NCBI GenBank assembly: GCA_951799425.1
Contig: OX637402.1
Location: 29,170,492-29,234,491 of the forward strand
Direction: 5' to 3'
DNA length: 64,000 nt
Source of the DNA: Ilex aquifolium
Taxonomy: Eukaryota > Streptophyta > Magnoliopsida > Aquifoliales > Aquifoliaceae
A model generated the notes under the pieces. It had not been told where the DNA came from. It was given only the letters and a program-made list of their open reading frames with translations, and ran no database searches. This document shows positions 39,925 through 52,515 of the stretch, in pieces; position 1 is the stretch's first letter, and each line of letters opens with the position of its first letter. A program made the translations under genes and the position numbers.

Positions 39925-40655
39925 ATGATCAGGGTATCCAGATCAGTTTACATGTACCTTGACTAATTCCCTCCCTGATCCGGTCAAAAGTAGACCATCC
40001 ATACTCAGACTAGGCAGGGCCGGCCCAACAGTATGGAAAAAAAAGCATGGGCTTTTAGGCTTCAAATTTTTAGAAGGCCCCATATTTTTAGGTACATCAC
40101 TAGCTCACAAAAAAAATTAAATCCATTAAATTTTAAGTCATACAAAAAAGGCCCAAAAAATTAAATTCAATCAAAATTTTTATTGCAATAATTTGGTCTT
40201 ATAATCCAATCCATAACATTAAAAACTTAGAAATTAAAAAAATATTCAAAAGTCAACTCATATTTACTTTCTCTCTCTCTCTCTCTCTCTCTCCGCGGTA
40301 AAAAAATAAAAATAAAAAAAACAAAAGTTGAAATTAAACACTTCTCTCACTCTCTGTGGTAAAAAACAAAAACAAAAGTTAAAATTTATTTCTCGACAAC
40401 ATTAACACATCTTTTTTTTTTGTCTCCCTTTCACATAAAAAATTTAAAATAAATTAATATGTTTAAAAAAATAATACTAAAAATAAAAAAGACATTCATT
40501 TAATGTTTCCGTTTTAGGCCTTAAATTGACTTGAGCTGCCCCTGAGACTAGGGTATTCATGAAGAACAATTCTCTCGTGACTTGACCGCAAAAAATTATC
40601 AAGATTTAAATTCAGGACGTTTGAATTTACAACTCGTCTCTTATTACTTTCTCTG
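39925..40655 (-). mobile_element. family 1 SINE split by a hAT element
   Basis: Left part 39925-40014 and right part 40545-40655 together match the order seen in the intact minus-strand SINE at 55566-55781. The two halves are separated exactly by the 530-bp hAT element and its 8-bp duplication. RGL-C keeps a shorter, internally deleted version at about 54275-54410. Confidence 0.7.
40015..40544. mobile_element. non-autonomous hAT element
   Basis: It starts CAGGGCCGGCCC and ends GAGCTGCCCCTG, imperfect inverted termini of the hAT type, flanked by a perfect 8-bp duplication AGACTAGG (40007-40014 and 40545-40552). The 530-bp interior is AT-rich and non-coding. Confidence 0.85.
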
Positions 40656-40765
40656 TGGAACTTTACCTTGCATTCTCTTTGACATGACCCAACGTCCCCT
40701 GGAGGCGCCAACCCCACGTATGCACCTTTTGCTGGTATCTGTTCCTCACTAATGTACTATCAAAT

Positions 40766-41294
40766 TGAGTCAAATTATATAATTTAGACACTAATTTGAT
40801 ATAAAAATTAATTCAAGGAATTAATTAGCACATATGCATTGTTTAGGGACTATCGTTTGCCCATTTTTTTTATTTCCGTATCGACTTATGTATTTGTGTA
40901 GCATGTGCAAAAGAATCCACGTCTCAGAACCATCGTTGGATTAATCAAATTAGCAAGTTATCAACGGCCATTAATCCGTACACGGTCCCGCACATCGTCT
41001 CTCTCTGACCACTGACTTCTCCTTGCATGTCCAAGCTGTTGACTTCGCTCTTTCTCTCTCCGCGAGACGAAATCAACGAACACAGTTCGATCTTTCGCTT
41101 CGCCTCAATTGTATGATCTTCACTTTTCTGTCGTCTCCTGCTTCTTCGATCTTGCGAAAATGGTAATTCGTTTCTACTTTTCGATATGATTTCTTTTTCC
41201 AGCTTCCACGAATCAAACCGACTATTGAATCAGGTTAATTCTCTGAAAAATCATTTTGTTTGTGTTAAAATGGCAGATCCGCTTCATATTGCTG
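40766..41294 (+). pseudogene. captured 5' end of a gene, probably AP-2 complex subunit sigma
   Basis: This DNA is in neither copy of the segmental duplication. It looks like a gene start on the plus strand: a CT-rich leader (41000-41159), ATG at 41160-41162 directly followed by a donor (ATG|GTAATT), an intron of 114 bp with acceptor TGGCAG ending at 41276, then ATCCGCTTCATATTGCTG. Spliced, this gives M-I-R-F-I-L-L, the conserved start of plant AP-2 sigma (MIRFILLQNR). The match ends at the junction with the duplicated unit. AP-2 sigma is the small chain of the clathrin adaptor at the plasma membrane. Seven residues are a short match, so the identity is inferred; that it is a gene start is better supported. 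Confidence 0.5.
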
Positions 41295-41639
41295 GATTAC
41301 AATACAAAGTATTTTTATTTTACATTTAATATTATATTTTATCCATTTATACGGAATTAACCTATATTACATAATACAATTCATTCTTTTACAATATAGT
41401 AATCAAACAAACCATAATATTCTTATGTGCAAAGTCGAGTTAGATCTTTTATATTTTGAAAACTAAACACGGATGGGAATTTGTCGGTTTAAAACATAAC
41501 TTTTTTAATTCCTTAGGTTGGAAGAGTTGTTTTGATTAATAAGTAAAATTTGTGAACTTTTTATGTAATTAGTAAGAGGGGGTATTCTTGCTATAACATA
41601 CGAAATTTGAGGTGTCATAGTCTCATTTTCAAGAAAATA

Positions 41640-42075
41640 AGAGGTGCTTTATACAATTGGTAAAGACACGAACGGAATTACTTTTGACCCATTGGACAAA
41701 AAAGGAGGACACAAAAGAATAAACAATGTTCAGCAGGCTCTCAGAAAGAGATTATTGGGCTTGAGCCTGCGTGGTTATATTACTAAGCACTCAAGAAGCC
41801 CAATAGAAAAACCTAAAGCCCATGAAAATTGGAACAAGAAGAAGCCGAGTGCTATAGACTCACAGAGGCTTAATTCAATATCTAATTTATGGCAATTCCA
41901 TAGGTCGGGCTATGAGAAATTTATCACTCATGAATACTTTTATTTTGGCGTGGATGACTTGATTTTGATCAGGCCGAAAAGGAAATTAATCAAGGTGAAT
42001 TAATCAGACTGGAGAGGAAATTAGTCGAGGTGCGCGTAAACTCTTAAACACCCCTGACCGTTGACAAAAAAAAAA
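41640..42075 (+). repeat. SINE-like 3' segment beside a conserved short block (copy 2)
   Basis: Counterpart of 22566-22960. The SINE tail here is clearer: AAATTAGTCGAGGTGCGCGT, CACCCCTGACCGTTGAC and poly(A), with a partial internal repeat of AGGAAATTA. Confidence 0.5.
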
Positions 42076-42958
42076 GGTATCCAATCTATTATATCTATTA
42101 GATTAGTTTTGAGTCCCAATATTAGATCAAACCCGCTAAATCCAATAGTTATAATTGATTCAGTTTTCAAATTATGTTTAGCAATTCAGTTCAACTAGTA
42201 AATTCTTACAGTAAAAACCAAATCTTTCATATTCCAATGAAACATCTTAACTACATTCCCACTCTTTCTTCAAATGATGACTCCTTTTTTCTTTTTCAAC
42301 TTCTCATCTTTTTACTCTCCTCTTGCTACAACACAAGGCTTGGGGGTAGGGCGAGATAGAAATGCTATGATGGGATAAGATGCAAATCTTGCACAGAATC
42401 CATCATTAATATTAATTGGAAACAAAAGAGTTGCCATGTATATGGTTAGTATGTGGTGGATATACATGTGTTCTTATGTAAATGTAAATACAAAGTTTAG
42501 TTGTTCCGATCTAAGTCAACTAATTAGGTCAACAAGTTAATTATAAATGACATTACTGTATAATAAGTGAACACGTACCCTTAATCTCTTTTCCTCGGGA
42601 TTAGCACGAAGTTTGATCTTCAAACAGAGTTTGTGCGTGGGGGAGGGGGGGGGGGTGATGCACTGTGAATTTCACAGATATTTGACTAGTACTTCAAGTG
42701 ATACGTCAAATATTTGCGAATGGGAATTAACCTCTCTAAATTGAGACAAAATTGCTCGTCACTTCTCTCTCCAAAATCTTTGTATAGATGGAATTGTTGG
42801 ACAATGGATACGTTATTTTTTTAATCAAATTAACTTCACTTTTGTTATGTATGTTAATTTTGCCACTAAACTAAAGAAAAATAGTGGTAATGTGTATTGT
42901 AAACATGTTGAAAAGATCATTAGAACATGTTTCCATGGAATTATAGTAAAAAGCTTAA

Positions 42959-45900
42959 TCAAGAACTACTAGATGGAGGGCCTTCCAAACGGATATAGTC
43001 ATACATGACTCCCTGGAAAGGGGTGGTGTCCCTTGCTTGGGTGAGATATATCGTGTTATCTTCTTGCATGAGTTGAGCACTCTGTATGTCCACACTGAAT
43101 AACCAATACAACCCGTGAATGCCATGCCAAGCAATTGCATTGTCACTCCCAATTAATCCACTTGAAAAGTGAGGAGGTTTTGCCTCCGGATCATTGATCC
43201 GAACCTGCAAAGAGAGTTCATACTATTATTTTTCAGTAATCCAGTGAAAGTTATAGTTCAATTGGGTGAAATCACGACTTAGTTGGATTGTTTGAGATTG
43301 ATCTCAATCTTTTGAATAATAATTTGATGTAATTGAATCATATCTAACCTTTTTGAGTCGTAATTTGACCTAATTTGAATCGTAACTAATCCCAATTGAA
43401 TAATAACTTTTAGTATGTATTGAACTCGGTACATAGTCATTTCCTCGAGTAAATAGACTTAACAATTGGTGGGGTGAAGAATAGGATTGGATTTCGCTCC
43501 ATTGCATTTTTTTCTCCTTTTCTTAGTAAATTATCTACCACGAATTTGCTTTGGAACTACTACGTATAATTGGCTCTTCCACCATCACCACCACTACACA
43601 ATGGGTGGTCTACCGTTAAAGAACATTGAAAGAAACTACGCTAGATGAAATTAGATCTATTTGTCTTTGTGGGTGTGTAGGGTTAGACATTTTGCAGGCT
43701 TTTTCTCACAAATACACACCTGCAATTCGGAGAAATTGGCAGATGCGAGTGCTAAGTGCAGTGTGTAGGTTCCAGCAGCTTGATCAATATTGTCAAGTTT
43801 GAACTTGATTCGCCATGTAGTTGCCTTATATGCATTGTCACCTGTTTTCCTGCATTCACATCACCAAAATTCTAATAAACCATGCAGTCTTGAAATTTAT
43901 TCTTCGATTGAATTACATTGAATCATAATTTCATTACATTATGATTCAAACAAGTCAAATTACTATCAAATGTAGTCGATTAGGATCGATCTCAAGATTC
44001 TATTGGAACAAAAGAAAGAAGATTAAGACCCATGTGAAAGTCTGCACCTGGTAACCTGAGCAAAGAACCAATCTTTACGATAGTCACTCTCTCCAATTGT
44101 ATAGACCAAGTCTTCATTAGGATATAGTTCTGCGTATCTTTCCCACAATCCATATTGTCTAAACCTACTCACAAAAGATGACTGATTCCTTATTATGTTC
44201 AAAAGACCCACCAATAGATGGTACAATACTATATAGAATAAAAGAGTCCCTGCCTGTCATAACTATTTTTGCAAGGAAGACTTACCTGTCCGCCGGACGA
44301 TTTATATATAGTCTATTGATATACATTGGATCAGGATCAGGAACGTAAAATTCTGCAGCAGAACGATCAGGAACGCCGATTTCCCACAATGTGGGACCAT
44401 TTCTTGGAGGCTCATATACAAGATCACCCATATCAATACTACCACCTGTGTTACATTATAAATGCATGACAGAATGATCAAATGAAATATAAGAACTTGA
44501 AACTTTAGCAAAGGTGAATTGAATAAATATATAGGACCTGTAGTGATAGTAATAGCATCATCGTATCGATAATCTCCAATAAAACCAGGGACCCATGCAT
44601 AAAGATTGTAATCGCCAGCACGAATGTTGCTGATGGAGAAATGGCCTTGGTCGTCTGCTCTGGTCCAGAATTGATAGCCCTGATATGAAAATCACAACAT
44701 TATTATTATCTTATCAAGGTGTATTATCCTCTGACTGTATGTAACATCCCAAGTTTTTTTATAAAATAAATGTTAAAATTGGGGGATGTATTTGTATTTG
44801 TTTGAAGATTCGATTATCAATTTAATTTTGTTATTAATGTAATTACAGTTTTGACCGTGTATTTGGAAATATTTTGTTAGATTATATATGATAAAGTATT
44901 CGAGAAATCGGGGCATTACAGAGTAGTATCACACCTTAGATTTCAGATCTTACATAAGTATTTTGGGGAATGAGCTTGCTAAGTTTCTGTTACTAGAATG
45001 TATAAGGTGAATATGATATCAGAGTACGCAAAAAAAATAATTAGCTTATAGCCTGTGAATTTTGAGGATAAAATTCCTTTTAAGGAGGGTGGATTGTAAA
45101 ATTTCAAGTTTTTTATAAAATAAATGTTATAATTGAGAGATATATTTGTATTTGAAGATTTGATTATCAATTTAATTTTTTTTAATGTAATTAGAACTCT
45201 GACCGTGTATTTGGAAATATTTTGTTAAATTGATCAATTGATATATATAATAATGTATCCGAGAAAACGGGGTGTTACACTTCAAGAACAAGATGTTGCA
45301 ATTTTTCTGAAACTAATGGTCTAGCAGAACATGGTACTTAGAAACTTTAACCTAAAATCACCTTGCATTCTTTTTGAAATGATCCAGCAACCCCAGGTAA
45401 AGCCAACCCCACGTAAGCGCCATTCGCCGGTATAGCTTCCTTGCTGATATACCTAATCAATAACAAAAAAAGAAATATCTATACATTTATTACAAAAGAT
45501 GAGATGAAACCACTATTTTAAGTTGAATAGATGTGATTCATTAAGGAATTGTCTATCTCTAGATACAGACTGAGATTAAATCTTAGTAGCGACTTATATT
45601 GGCAATAAACTTGATCCGTGGCCATTCTTCCAAAACCAATCTTGGTAGGAAAAGATTACGGTATCGTCGGTGATACCGTACTGAAATTTATAATTTTTTA
45701 AGGTTACGTGATAATTTTTTAAGCTTATATTATAATTTTTTTGAGGTATAAGTTACAATTTTAAAGAATATGATCGATAATGGAAGGTTGGGATCGATAC
45801 CGAGAGTTCTTGATCGATCATGGGTGCCTGTGATCAATCATGACTTTCTCTTGAGTAGTTGTAACTTGTCCTTTCAAAATTATAACTTTACCATAAAAAG

Positions 45901-48900
45901 GTAACCAACGATACTGATATTGAATTTTTAGGGTAGAGTTTCCTATCTTTGTATATCAAGAAAAAATATAAGTGAATTTTTCCCAGGTTGATGATCAATC
46001 CCATGTTAACAAGATATACACATTCCTTTCAAATCAATAAAGTTTAAGGTTAAAGATGATGAAACTTAAATATTTATATTTTAACACGCCCCTTTATGTG
46101 CAGACTAAATTTTAGGTCGAACACATAAAAATCGTTTTTCAATAATTAGGGTAGCAACACGAGATTTGAATATTTATACTTCAAATAAATAATATAATAA
46201 ACAGAGGATTACTTGTCTAGGACAGATAATCTACCACTAATGGTACCCCTTTGATCAGCATGTGGAAAATCTTCTGAAGCTGGAAAACTGTATGGCCAAC
46301 TTTGAACTTCTTTCCTCATCTAAATACCAATGGATGAAAAATGATTATCAATCGAAAAGTCTCTCTTGTGTTATATCTGTTTGGTGGAAAAAAGTTATGT
46401 ATTTTCAGTATTTCATTTTCAAACCTGTCCTTTGGCGTCGTCCCAAAGTGAAAGTGCATCATTTTGATCCGAGACAGAATTAAGATAGATAAAAACTGGT
46501 CCAAAAACTTTCTTCCATGGCTCGCCTAATCCAAAATTGATCACCACATCCTCTCCCCCATAATGAGCACTTACAAACATCTGAGAGTATCAAATTGACT
46601 AATATTGGTCAGATTAGTAGCATCGTACGTAGCAGTTGATATCTATTTGAGGCACAATTTATCATGCTTACGACAATTAGCTCCTATTTTGGTTGTTCAA
46701 CTTGCAACTAATCCCAAATACTTGCTACTCGGTTGGATTTGGGTAAAAAAATCTACACCCGATTCAAATGCAGATATTATATAGATTAGAGTCTCGGGTT
46801 TTCAGATACCAAATTAACTCAATTTCGACCCGAATTTCACCTCCGTAATATGGAATTTCAACTCGAGATGAAAATTTTCGAATTGAATTGGGTAAACTCT
46901 TAATCCTCATAATCCATCCGAGTTTGACACCCATTAGCAATCCAAATGTTGAAATATTTCTCCTGATAAAAAAAATGTAGTAGTATTAAGGATGGTTATT
47001 TGTCACCTACAGCTAGAGTAGTTGGGTTCACATGGGAGGTTAGGTCTTGCTTGAGAGGGCCACCAGTCCTGAACTCATTGCTGGGTGTGATTTGCCAGAA
47101 CCCTGCGGGTGGGTCAAAGCATATAAATCCGTGGACTCGGTTATCTTTGTTCTCACACGAATACTGATACTTGTCATCCACCTGCCCATCAAGAAATCAA
47201 TGGTAAACACAATTAAATACTATCGTTCAATTGCCAAGACATTACAGTGCAACTTAGGAGAAGATTTTTTAGTGTAAAGTCGGGTAAGGGTGGGTCCATC
47301 AGAACTTCACCCGTTCTGTCCGAAATACTCAGTACTTGAACAAATATTTACAATACTACACTTAATTTATCTTGAATTGAAATAGTGTTTAGGTTTTGGT
47401 CTCGAGTTTTGAAGATCCATCCAAAGTGGATCCATAGCTCGAGAATCAAATTCGATTTAAGTTGAATTAAATTAGAATTGAACTCAAATACCCGTTTGAG
47501 TTGTTTAACTTGAGAATCAGACTCGATTTTAACCCATTTTCAATCTGAATTTTAGCTTGCCTAGTGTAACTCAAGTAAATAATTTAAACATCCACAATAT
47601 ACTTAGGTTGTAGTCGGGTTTATTTCTCAATCTGTCACAACACAAAAGATTTGTCTTTTTTATTTTATTTTTTTCTGTTTTGGTTCAATAGTCAGAGGTG
47701 TCCGGCCAACTTACGCGCCCCTCGACTAATTTCCTCTCTGATCTAGTCAAAAATTTGTCTGTTGAAGAAGAGAGTGGAAGACATACTTCTCCTTTAAATT
47801 CTGGCTCCACAGGATCCACAAGTAGGACTGCTTCCGGGTAGGCCAGTTGTTGGCTTCTTGAGGGTGATCGATCTTCTAGGAGGGGCATGCTTCTTTTCTT
47901 ATCATCTGCTATGGCCATGTAATGAAACCTAACATACAGATCAAATCAACAAAACATGCTTTACGGTTATCCATTACAGACAGATTTAGAATTTTTCTAT
48001 GCTATTTTTTTTTTTTTTTGTGTTGTATCAAAAGTTAATGATATTATCAATTTAAGGCACCGCCCAAACATGCTAAATTGTGACTAAAATTTTTCGTAAT
48101 TCTTAGGGGTGGTCAAGTTTGTCCTCTTCTAAGCACGAAGTCTGAGGTTTGATATTTTCCACATCCCCCTATAAGTCAGTCATCATTGTTCTTCAGGAGA
48201 CATGTCTTTAAATTAGTTCAAATTACGGTTGCCGGCTCAGAGCTCGAGGAAATAGTCAATGCAAACTTAAACACCGTATAGCAAAAAAAAATTGTGACTC
48301 AATAGATTGGTTTATGATTGATTCAAAAGATCTAGGATCAACCATAAAAAATTAGGATCGCTCCCAAGTTTTTGGACCTCATTGATTGGTAATAGTGGTC
48401 TCATTTGACTCTAACTTGAGTGGTCTCATTTGACTCTAACTTGACCTCATTAAGTCGTAAAACTTTTCAATACTTAAAACATTTTTGTTGTAGATTTGTT
48501 CAGTAAATGATAATGTGCATACTTGTCCATGCTGAGCATGAAAGCTATCCTGGTTTCGTTGAGGTTGAAAGCAGGCATGTCCTCTACATGTTCGTATATG
48601 GCATACGAGTAAAACCCCGAGCAACCACGAAGCATTATGAACCTAAACCACCATCATCATCATAAATCAACATCATCCATGTAAAAAATCCTGATCACTT
48701 CATGAAATAGTTACTTATGTATGTGTAATCAGATGTGCATGTATGTATATGTGAGATCAGGGGAAGGACCTTTTGTCTATATTTAAGGGAGAGTGCTTGC
48801 TGGTAGGTGAGGAATGAGGATCCCATGTTCTTGCAAATGAGAGCTCTACCTGTTCATCGTTTTCCACTATAACCTCGAAACTTGTTCCTTCAATCCTGCA

Positions 48901-49766
48901 CACATTGAACTGCAATTGTTTAGGTCTCAAAATTAGGTCTAAAATAGTATTTTCTATCCCAAAATTGATTGTGGGTTAGATTTGAAAGGAAATCGCTTAC
49001 GTGTCATTATATTTTTGGTAAATTATATTTATACTCCCTAAATTATCACTTTTTTTTTCACTTTATTTCTTCAATTATTAAACTTCTCACATTTTCCTCT
49101 TAACTACCAGATTGCCTCAATTATTAATCTCCGTTATATATTTAACGAAAAATTATTTTATTTTATCCACCGAACTATGTAATTTTTTTTACTTTACCCC
49201 GAAAAAAGATTAACAGATGTTTGCAATTGGTGCAATATGAAAAAAAATTGTTAGTTTAGGATGCAATTTGAGAAATCTAGTAGTTGAGGGGACAAAGTAT
49301 AAAAAGTGATAGTTTTGGGGGTGTAAATATAAATATAGTTTTGGGCAAATTGAAAAATCAAAGAATAATGCTGTAAAGACTTAATTTTAGTGTCTAATTT
49401 ATTGTTATCATTAGATTAGTTATTAGGTACAAATAATATTTTTTTAAATCAAATAATTCCAGGTAAAATGACACAAGTTTTCATTTGATTTGTGACAGAC
49501 GTCTGTAATATGATATCATGAAACTAATAAATGTGATTTGAGGTGTATGGGAAAAAACATGAAAGTTGAGGGGATTAAAGTGTAATTTTTTCTTAGACAT
49601 ATTCTCTTAACGGGATTATTAAAATAAAAAAGTGGTTATTAAAATAGAGAGTACATACGTATCAAAAGCTCCTCTTGTTCCTGAACTTCCTGGCGCGCTC
49701 CAGTTAAGATCCCAGACCCTGCAAATTGCATTAGAAAAGAGCTAAGAGACTAGATTGATCAATTGT

Positions 49767-49803
<37 letters not shown>

Positions 49804-50341
49804 GAGATATGGAAGATGCGGGAAATGCTATGTACCCTCCAATAATATTGATTGGACTATGAAGTTCAAGCAAGTTGTCGATTCCATTGTATTGAATTCC
49901 TATGACATTTCCTCCTGGATTTGTTAATGTGAGTTGGAGTATGCCATTATCAATCACCACCTGCACACAAACACGTCTCATCTTGAATGGATTGTATCGT
50001 ATGTAAAGCGTCTCAACATTTGTTCAACTTATATTTGACTCATTAATAATTATATATATAGCTAAGTTTGAGTTGATCCATATATTGAAAGTTTAACGAT
50101 TCCACTTTTATTATCAAAACCCGCTAATATTAAATCTAAACTTACTAATTTCGTATGGAGTTGACGGATCATGCTTAAGATTACCAGACCTATATATATA
50201 CAAATTCTACCCTGATTTTAAACCTAAAAAAGAATAATTTTATAATTAAAATATCACAACGTATATAAATATATGTATGTATAGACATAAGTGCTTTACT
50301 TGATCATCTTGAATATGCAGCTGCACCACGGTAGTAGACAT
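42959..50341 (-). CDS. rhamnogalacturonan lyase, PL4 family (RGL-B)
   Basis: Duplicate of RGL-A with the same 15 exons and the same exon lengths: 50341-50300, 49960-49836, 49718-49659, 48895-48770, 48642-48523, 47928-47787, 47181-47011, 46580-46425, 46319-46213, 45452-45362, 44679-44538, 44445-44286, 44164-44048, 43849-43720, 43204-42959; 644 residues, no breaks. The substrate should be rhamnogalacturonan-I, as for RGL-A. The start MSTTVVQLHIQDDQ follows an in-frame TAG, so again there is no signal peptide. Differences from RGL-A include Glu in SAAEFYVPDP (the common residue), Trp for Arg in IA(W)HGIHGLYWLF where RGL-A, A', C and D have Arg, and an exon 9 donor CAA|GTAATC in place of CAG|GTAATC, which should weaken it and turns the split Arg codon into Lys. 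Confidence 0.93.
44740..45279. mobile_element. TRIM-type LTR retroelement, RGL-B intron 10
   Basis: LTR 44740-44920 (TGTAACATCCCAAG to GGCATTACA), internal 44921-45094, LTR 45095-45279 (TGTAAAATTTCAAG to GTGTTACA). A purine-rich tract (AAGGAGGGTGGA) lies directly before the second LTR, and a TGATATCAGAGTACGC string inside resembles a tRNA-Met primer site. Flanks CTGTA and CTTCA are diverged forms of the CTGCA pair in RGL-A. The interior is far too small for genes. The two LTRs have diverged noticeably, so it is an old non-autonomous fossil. Confidence 0.8.
47680..47765 (-). mobile_element. SINE 3' fragment, family 1, RGL-B intron 6
   Basis: Duplicate of the fragment at 29520-29605, with GGGGCGCGTAAGTTGG and TCAGAGAGGAAATTAGTCGA on the minus strand. 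Confidence 0.5.
48086..48288 (+). mobile_element. SINE with target-site duplication, RGL-B intron 5
   Basis: Duplicate of 29935-30136, flanked by AAATTGTGACT at 48075-48085 and 48289-48299. Confidence 0.7.
49018..49335. mobile_element. Mutator-like MITE, RGL-B intron 3
   Basis: Counterpart of 30887-31206. The left inverted repeat is well kept (GGTAAATTATATTTATACTC); the right end has diverged (GTGTAAATATAAATATAG), so the border is approximate. Confidence 0.55.
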
Positions 50342-50814
50342 CTATCCAAGTGCCTATGGCTTGTTAGTTCTTTGGCAGCAGAGAAAATCTCACAGCAGCT
50401 GCAAATTCCTTGATGTAAAACAACAATAATAACTGTCCAAACTATCGATGCTTTGGAGAAGAAACCACTCTTCAAATTGAATGGAGTTTAGAGGAACATC
50501 AGAGGCTTATTAATAGATCTCTCGGTTCCTATCATCATATCCTAATCTTAACCACATAGATATTGATAGATGTCTTGAATCTTATCATCATATCCTAATA
50601 ATTACTTCTATTATATTTGGTTTTTGTTCCTTAAAGTAGAGATAAAAGGGTATCCTTTTCCTTTCCTTTATGTAATACTAATCTCTTTGCGTAAACGCCA
50701 CCAGGCCCACCATTGTCTTGGAAAAATTAGATACACACGCAAGAGTTGCCTTGTAAGAAATGGCAAAACCGAGCAATACAAATCATGTACAACCAGTGAA
50801 TGAAATATTTCTTT

Positions 50815-50960
50815 TGGGTCAGATCACGAGACATTTATCTTTTATAAATTTTCTAGTCCCAGTGTAGATGACTTATCTTTGATTCAGGGAAGAGATTAGT
50901 CGAGATGCGCAAAAGTTAAACCAGACACCTTTAACCGCAATACCAAAAAAAAAAAAAAAA
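50815..50960 (+). mobile_element. SINE fragment, family 1, upstream of RGL-B
   Basis: Duplicate of 32753-32898, with a longer poly(A) tail. Confidence 0.55.
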
Positions 50961-51249
50961 AGAAATATACATTGTTTGTAACTTTGTGCCTAAAAATGAC
51001 AATAAATTGAAAAGTAAATTTAACTAAGGTAAAAATATATTGGTGGTCCACGAAGTAAATTTTTTTTTTTTTTTTAACTGTGTCTATTAGAGAAATTTTT
51101 TCATTTTTGGCTTTGAGTTTCCATTTGCTAAATACAAATTGTCGATAGTTTCATAGTTGTATTGAATATTGCTCCCCGCAAATGCAAGCTGCAATTTTTT
51201 GTGAAGGTGTAGATTGGATGACATGACATTGAATCATCCGTTACATTGT

Positions 51250-52380
51250 ATACAGTGGCTTGGAACCACCTGTTATCAGCATCACAAAACCCTAGCTATA
51301 TACTTGAAATTCAAACCCGTCTAAGATTTTAAGGTGAGTCCATTTATAATATACTAAGTCAATTTTATAACACAAAATTAATGTCAAAATTATAATTGTT
51401 GAATGATTTGACTTAATTTGATAAAATAGTGTTGACCCTCTTCGGTGTGTTTCTCACGTGCACTATCATCTGATTCTCGGTAGATTTGATGATGATGAGG
51501 GCCTAATCGGTGTGTTTCTCGATATTTGATTTGGTGTTGACTTTGGTGGATTTGACGAAGACAAGGGCTTGGCCAGCATATCCCTTAATCTTTGATTTAG
51601 TGATGCTTTGGTAGATTTTTTTTGAAGACAAGAGTCGGATTGACGTAGTTCTCATTCTTCGATCTTTGATTTGCTGGATTTGTTGAAGGCGAGGGTAAAA
51701 TTAGTGTAAATCTCGTTCTTTGCTCTTTAACTTGACTTTGTCGAATCTTTTCACCGTTCTTTGTGTTGAATGGCTTGAAGATGATTTGAATTTCTTGTAG
51801 AAGGACATTGGTGATGTTTCTTCTCCTTATAGATGAATTTGCAAGACCTCAATTGGGAGTAAATTCCGGCAGAGTTTCGTTGTTAATTTTTCCTTCTTCT
51901 CCTGAGATAGACTCAAACAAAGCTTTCTTGATTTTCCGTCATCCTTGTCTTCTTTAGCTCTTCCTTCTTGGCCTCCTCTTTGACTCCTTTTTCTTGGCTT
52001 CTCTCAGACCTCTATTTATAGTGTTGGAGTAGTTATCCATATAAAAGTATTTTTCCTAAATACCCTCATATGGGTTTAGGTAGTGGGCCACTCATTTTTA
52101 TATAATTTTATAGGCTTTAGTTGATTTGTAGAATTTAAATTCAACCAAATTTACGTTTAAAAGCCTTTATAATTTGAACTTATGAAATTTAAGTTCAAAC
52201 CAATTTAATTAAATTTGAACTTCTATTATTTGAACTCAGGGAATTTAGGTCCAGCTTAATTTAATTTAACAAGCCATGTAATCAAATTTTGGCTTATATT
52301 ATTTGGGTTGTGGAATTTAGGTTCAACCCAATGTAATTTATCTAATTGTGAGCTCAATTATATATATTAATTTTTAATGT
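51250..52380 (-). mobile_element. LTR-like block, copy 2
   Basis: Counterpart of 35600-36770, with the same minus-strand TGTAGACATT start and a CACTATAAATAGAGG TATA box near 52,015. Copy 1 has an extra 27-bp tandem repeat of the ACATTGGTGATGTTTCTT word that is single here. Confidence 0.4.
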
Positions 52381-52387
52381 CTACACT

Positions 52388-52515
52388 GGCAATGAGAGAT
52401 TTATCTTTCGTTAATACCCTAGTTCTGTCGTAGATGACTTGCCTTTGACCGAACTAGGGAGGGAATTAGTTGAAATGTATATAAGTTAGTTCGGACAACC
52501 CTAGCCCTTGACAAA
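52388..52515 (+). mobile_element. SINE 3' fragment, family 1 (copy 2)
   Basis: Duplicate of 36777-36900, with the same missing head. Confidence 0.5.

Larger units (their letters stand above)
37029..40753 (-). pseudogene. truncated rhamnogalacturonan lyase, 3' half only (RGL-A')
   Basis: Exons 10-15 of a PL4 lyase: 40753-40667, 38404-38263, 38160-38004, 37857-37741, 37661-37535, 37271-37029. All six exons are open, with correct phases and GT-AG borders. They encode the last part of the middle domain and the carbohydrate-binding-like C-terminal domain, ending EGPSSS and stop. Exons 1-9 with the catalytic domain are missing; homology to RGL-C stops beside exon 10, at the duplication junction. 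Nearest relative: RGL-C. One oddity is VPRF where the other copies have VPGF or VTGF. Intron 10 took up a Mutator-like and a hAT element. Probably not functional as a lyase; open exons may only mean that the truncation is recent. Confidence 0.85.
22218..40765. repeat. tandem segmental duplication, copy 1
   Basis: Collinear with 41292-54515: the same order of an AT-rich flank, a full lyase gene, SINE debris, an LTR-like block and the 3' half of a second lyase gene. Copy 1 is longer mainly because of insertions at 23382-24540, 32930-35332, 38641-39910 and 40015-40544. It ends at exon 10 of a lyase gene, where copy 2 runs on into the rest of RGL-C. Confidence 0.9.
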
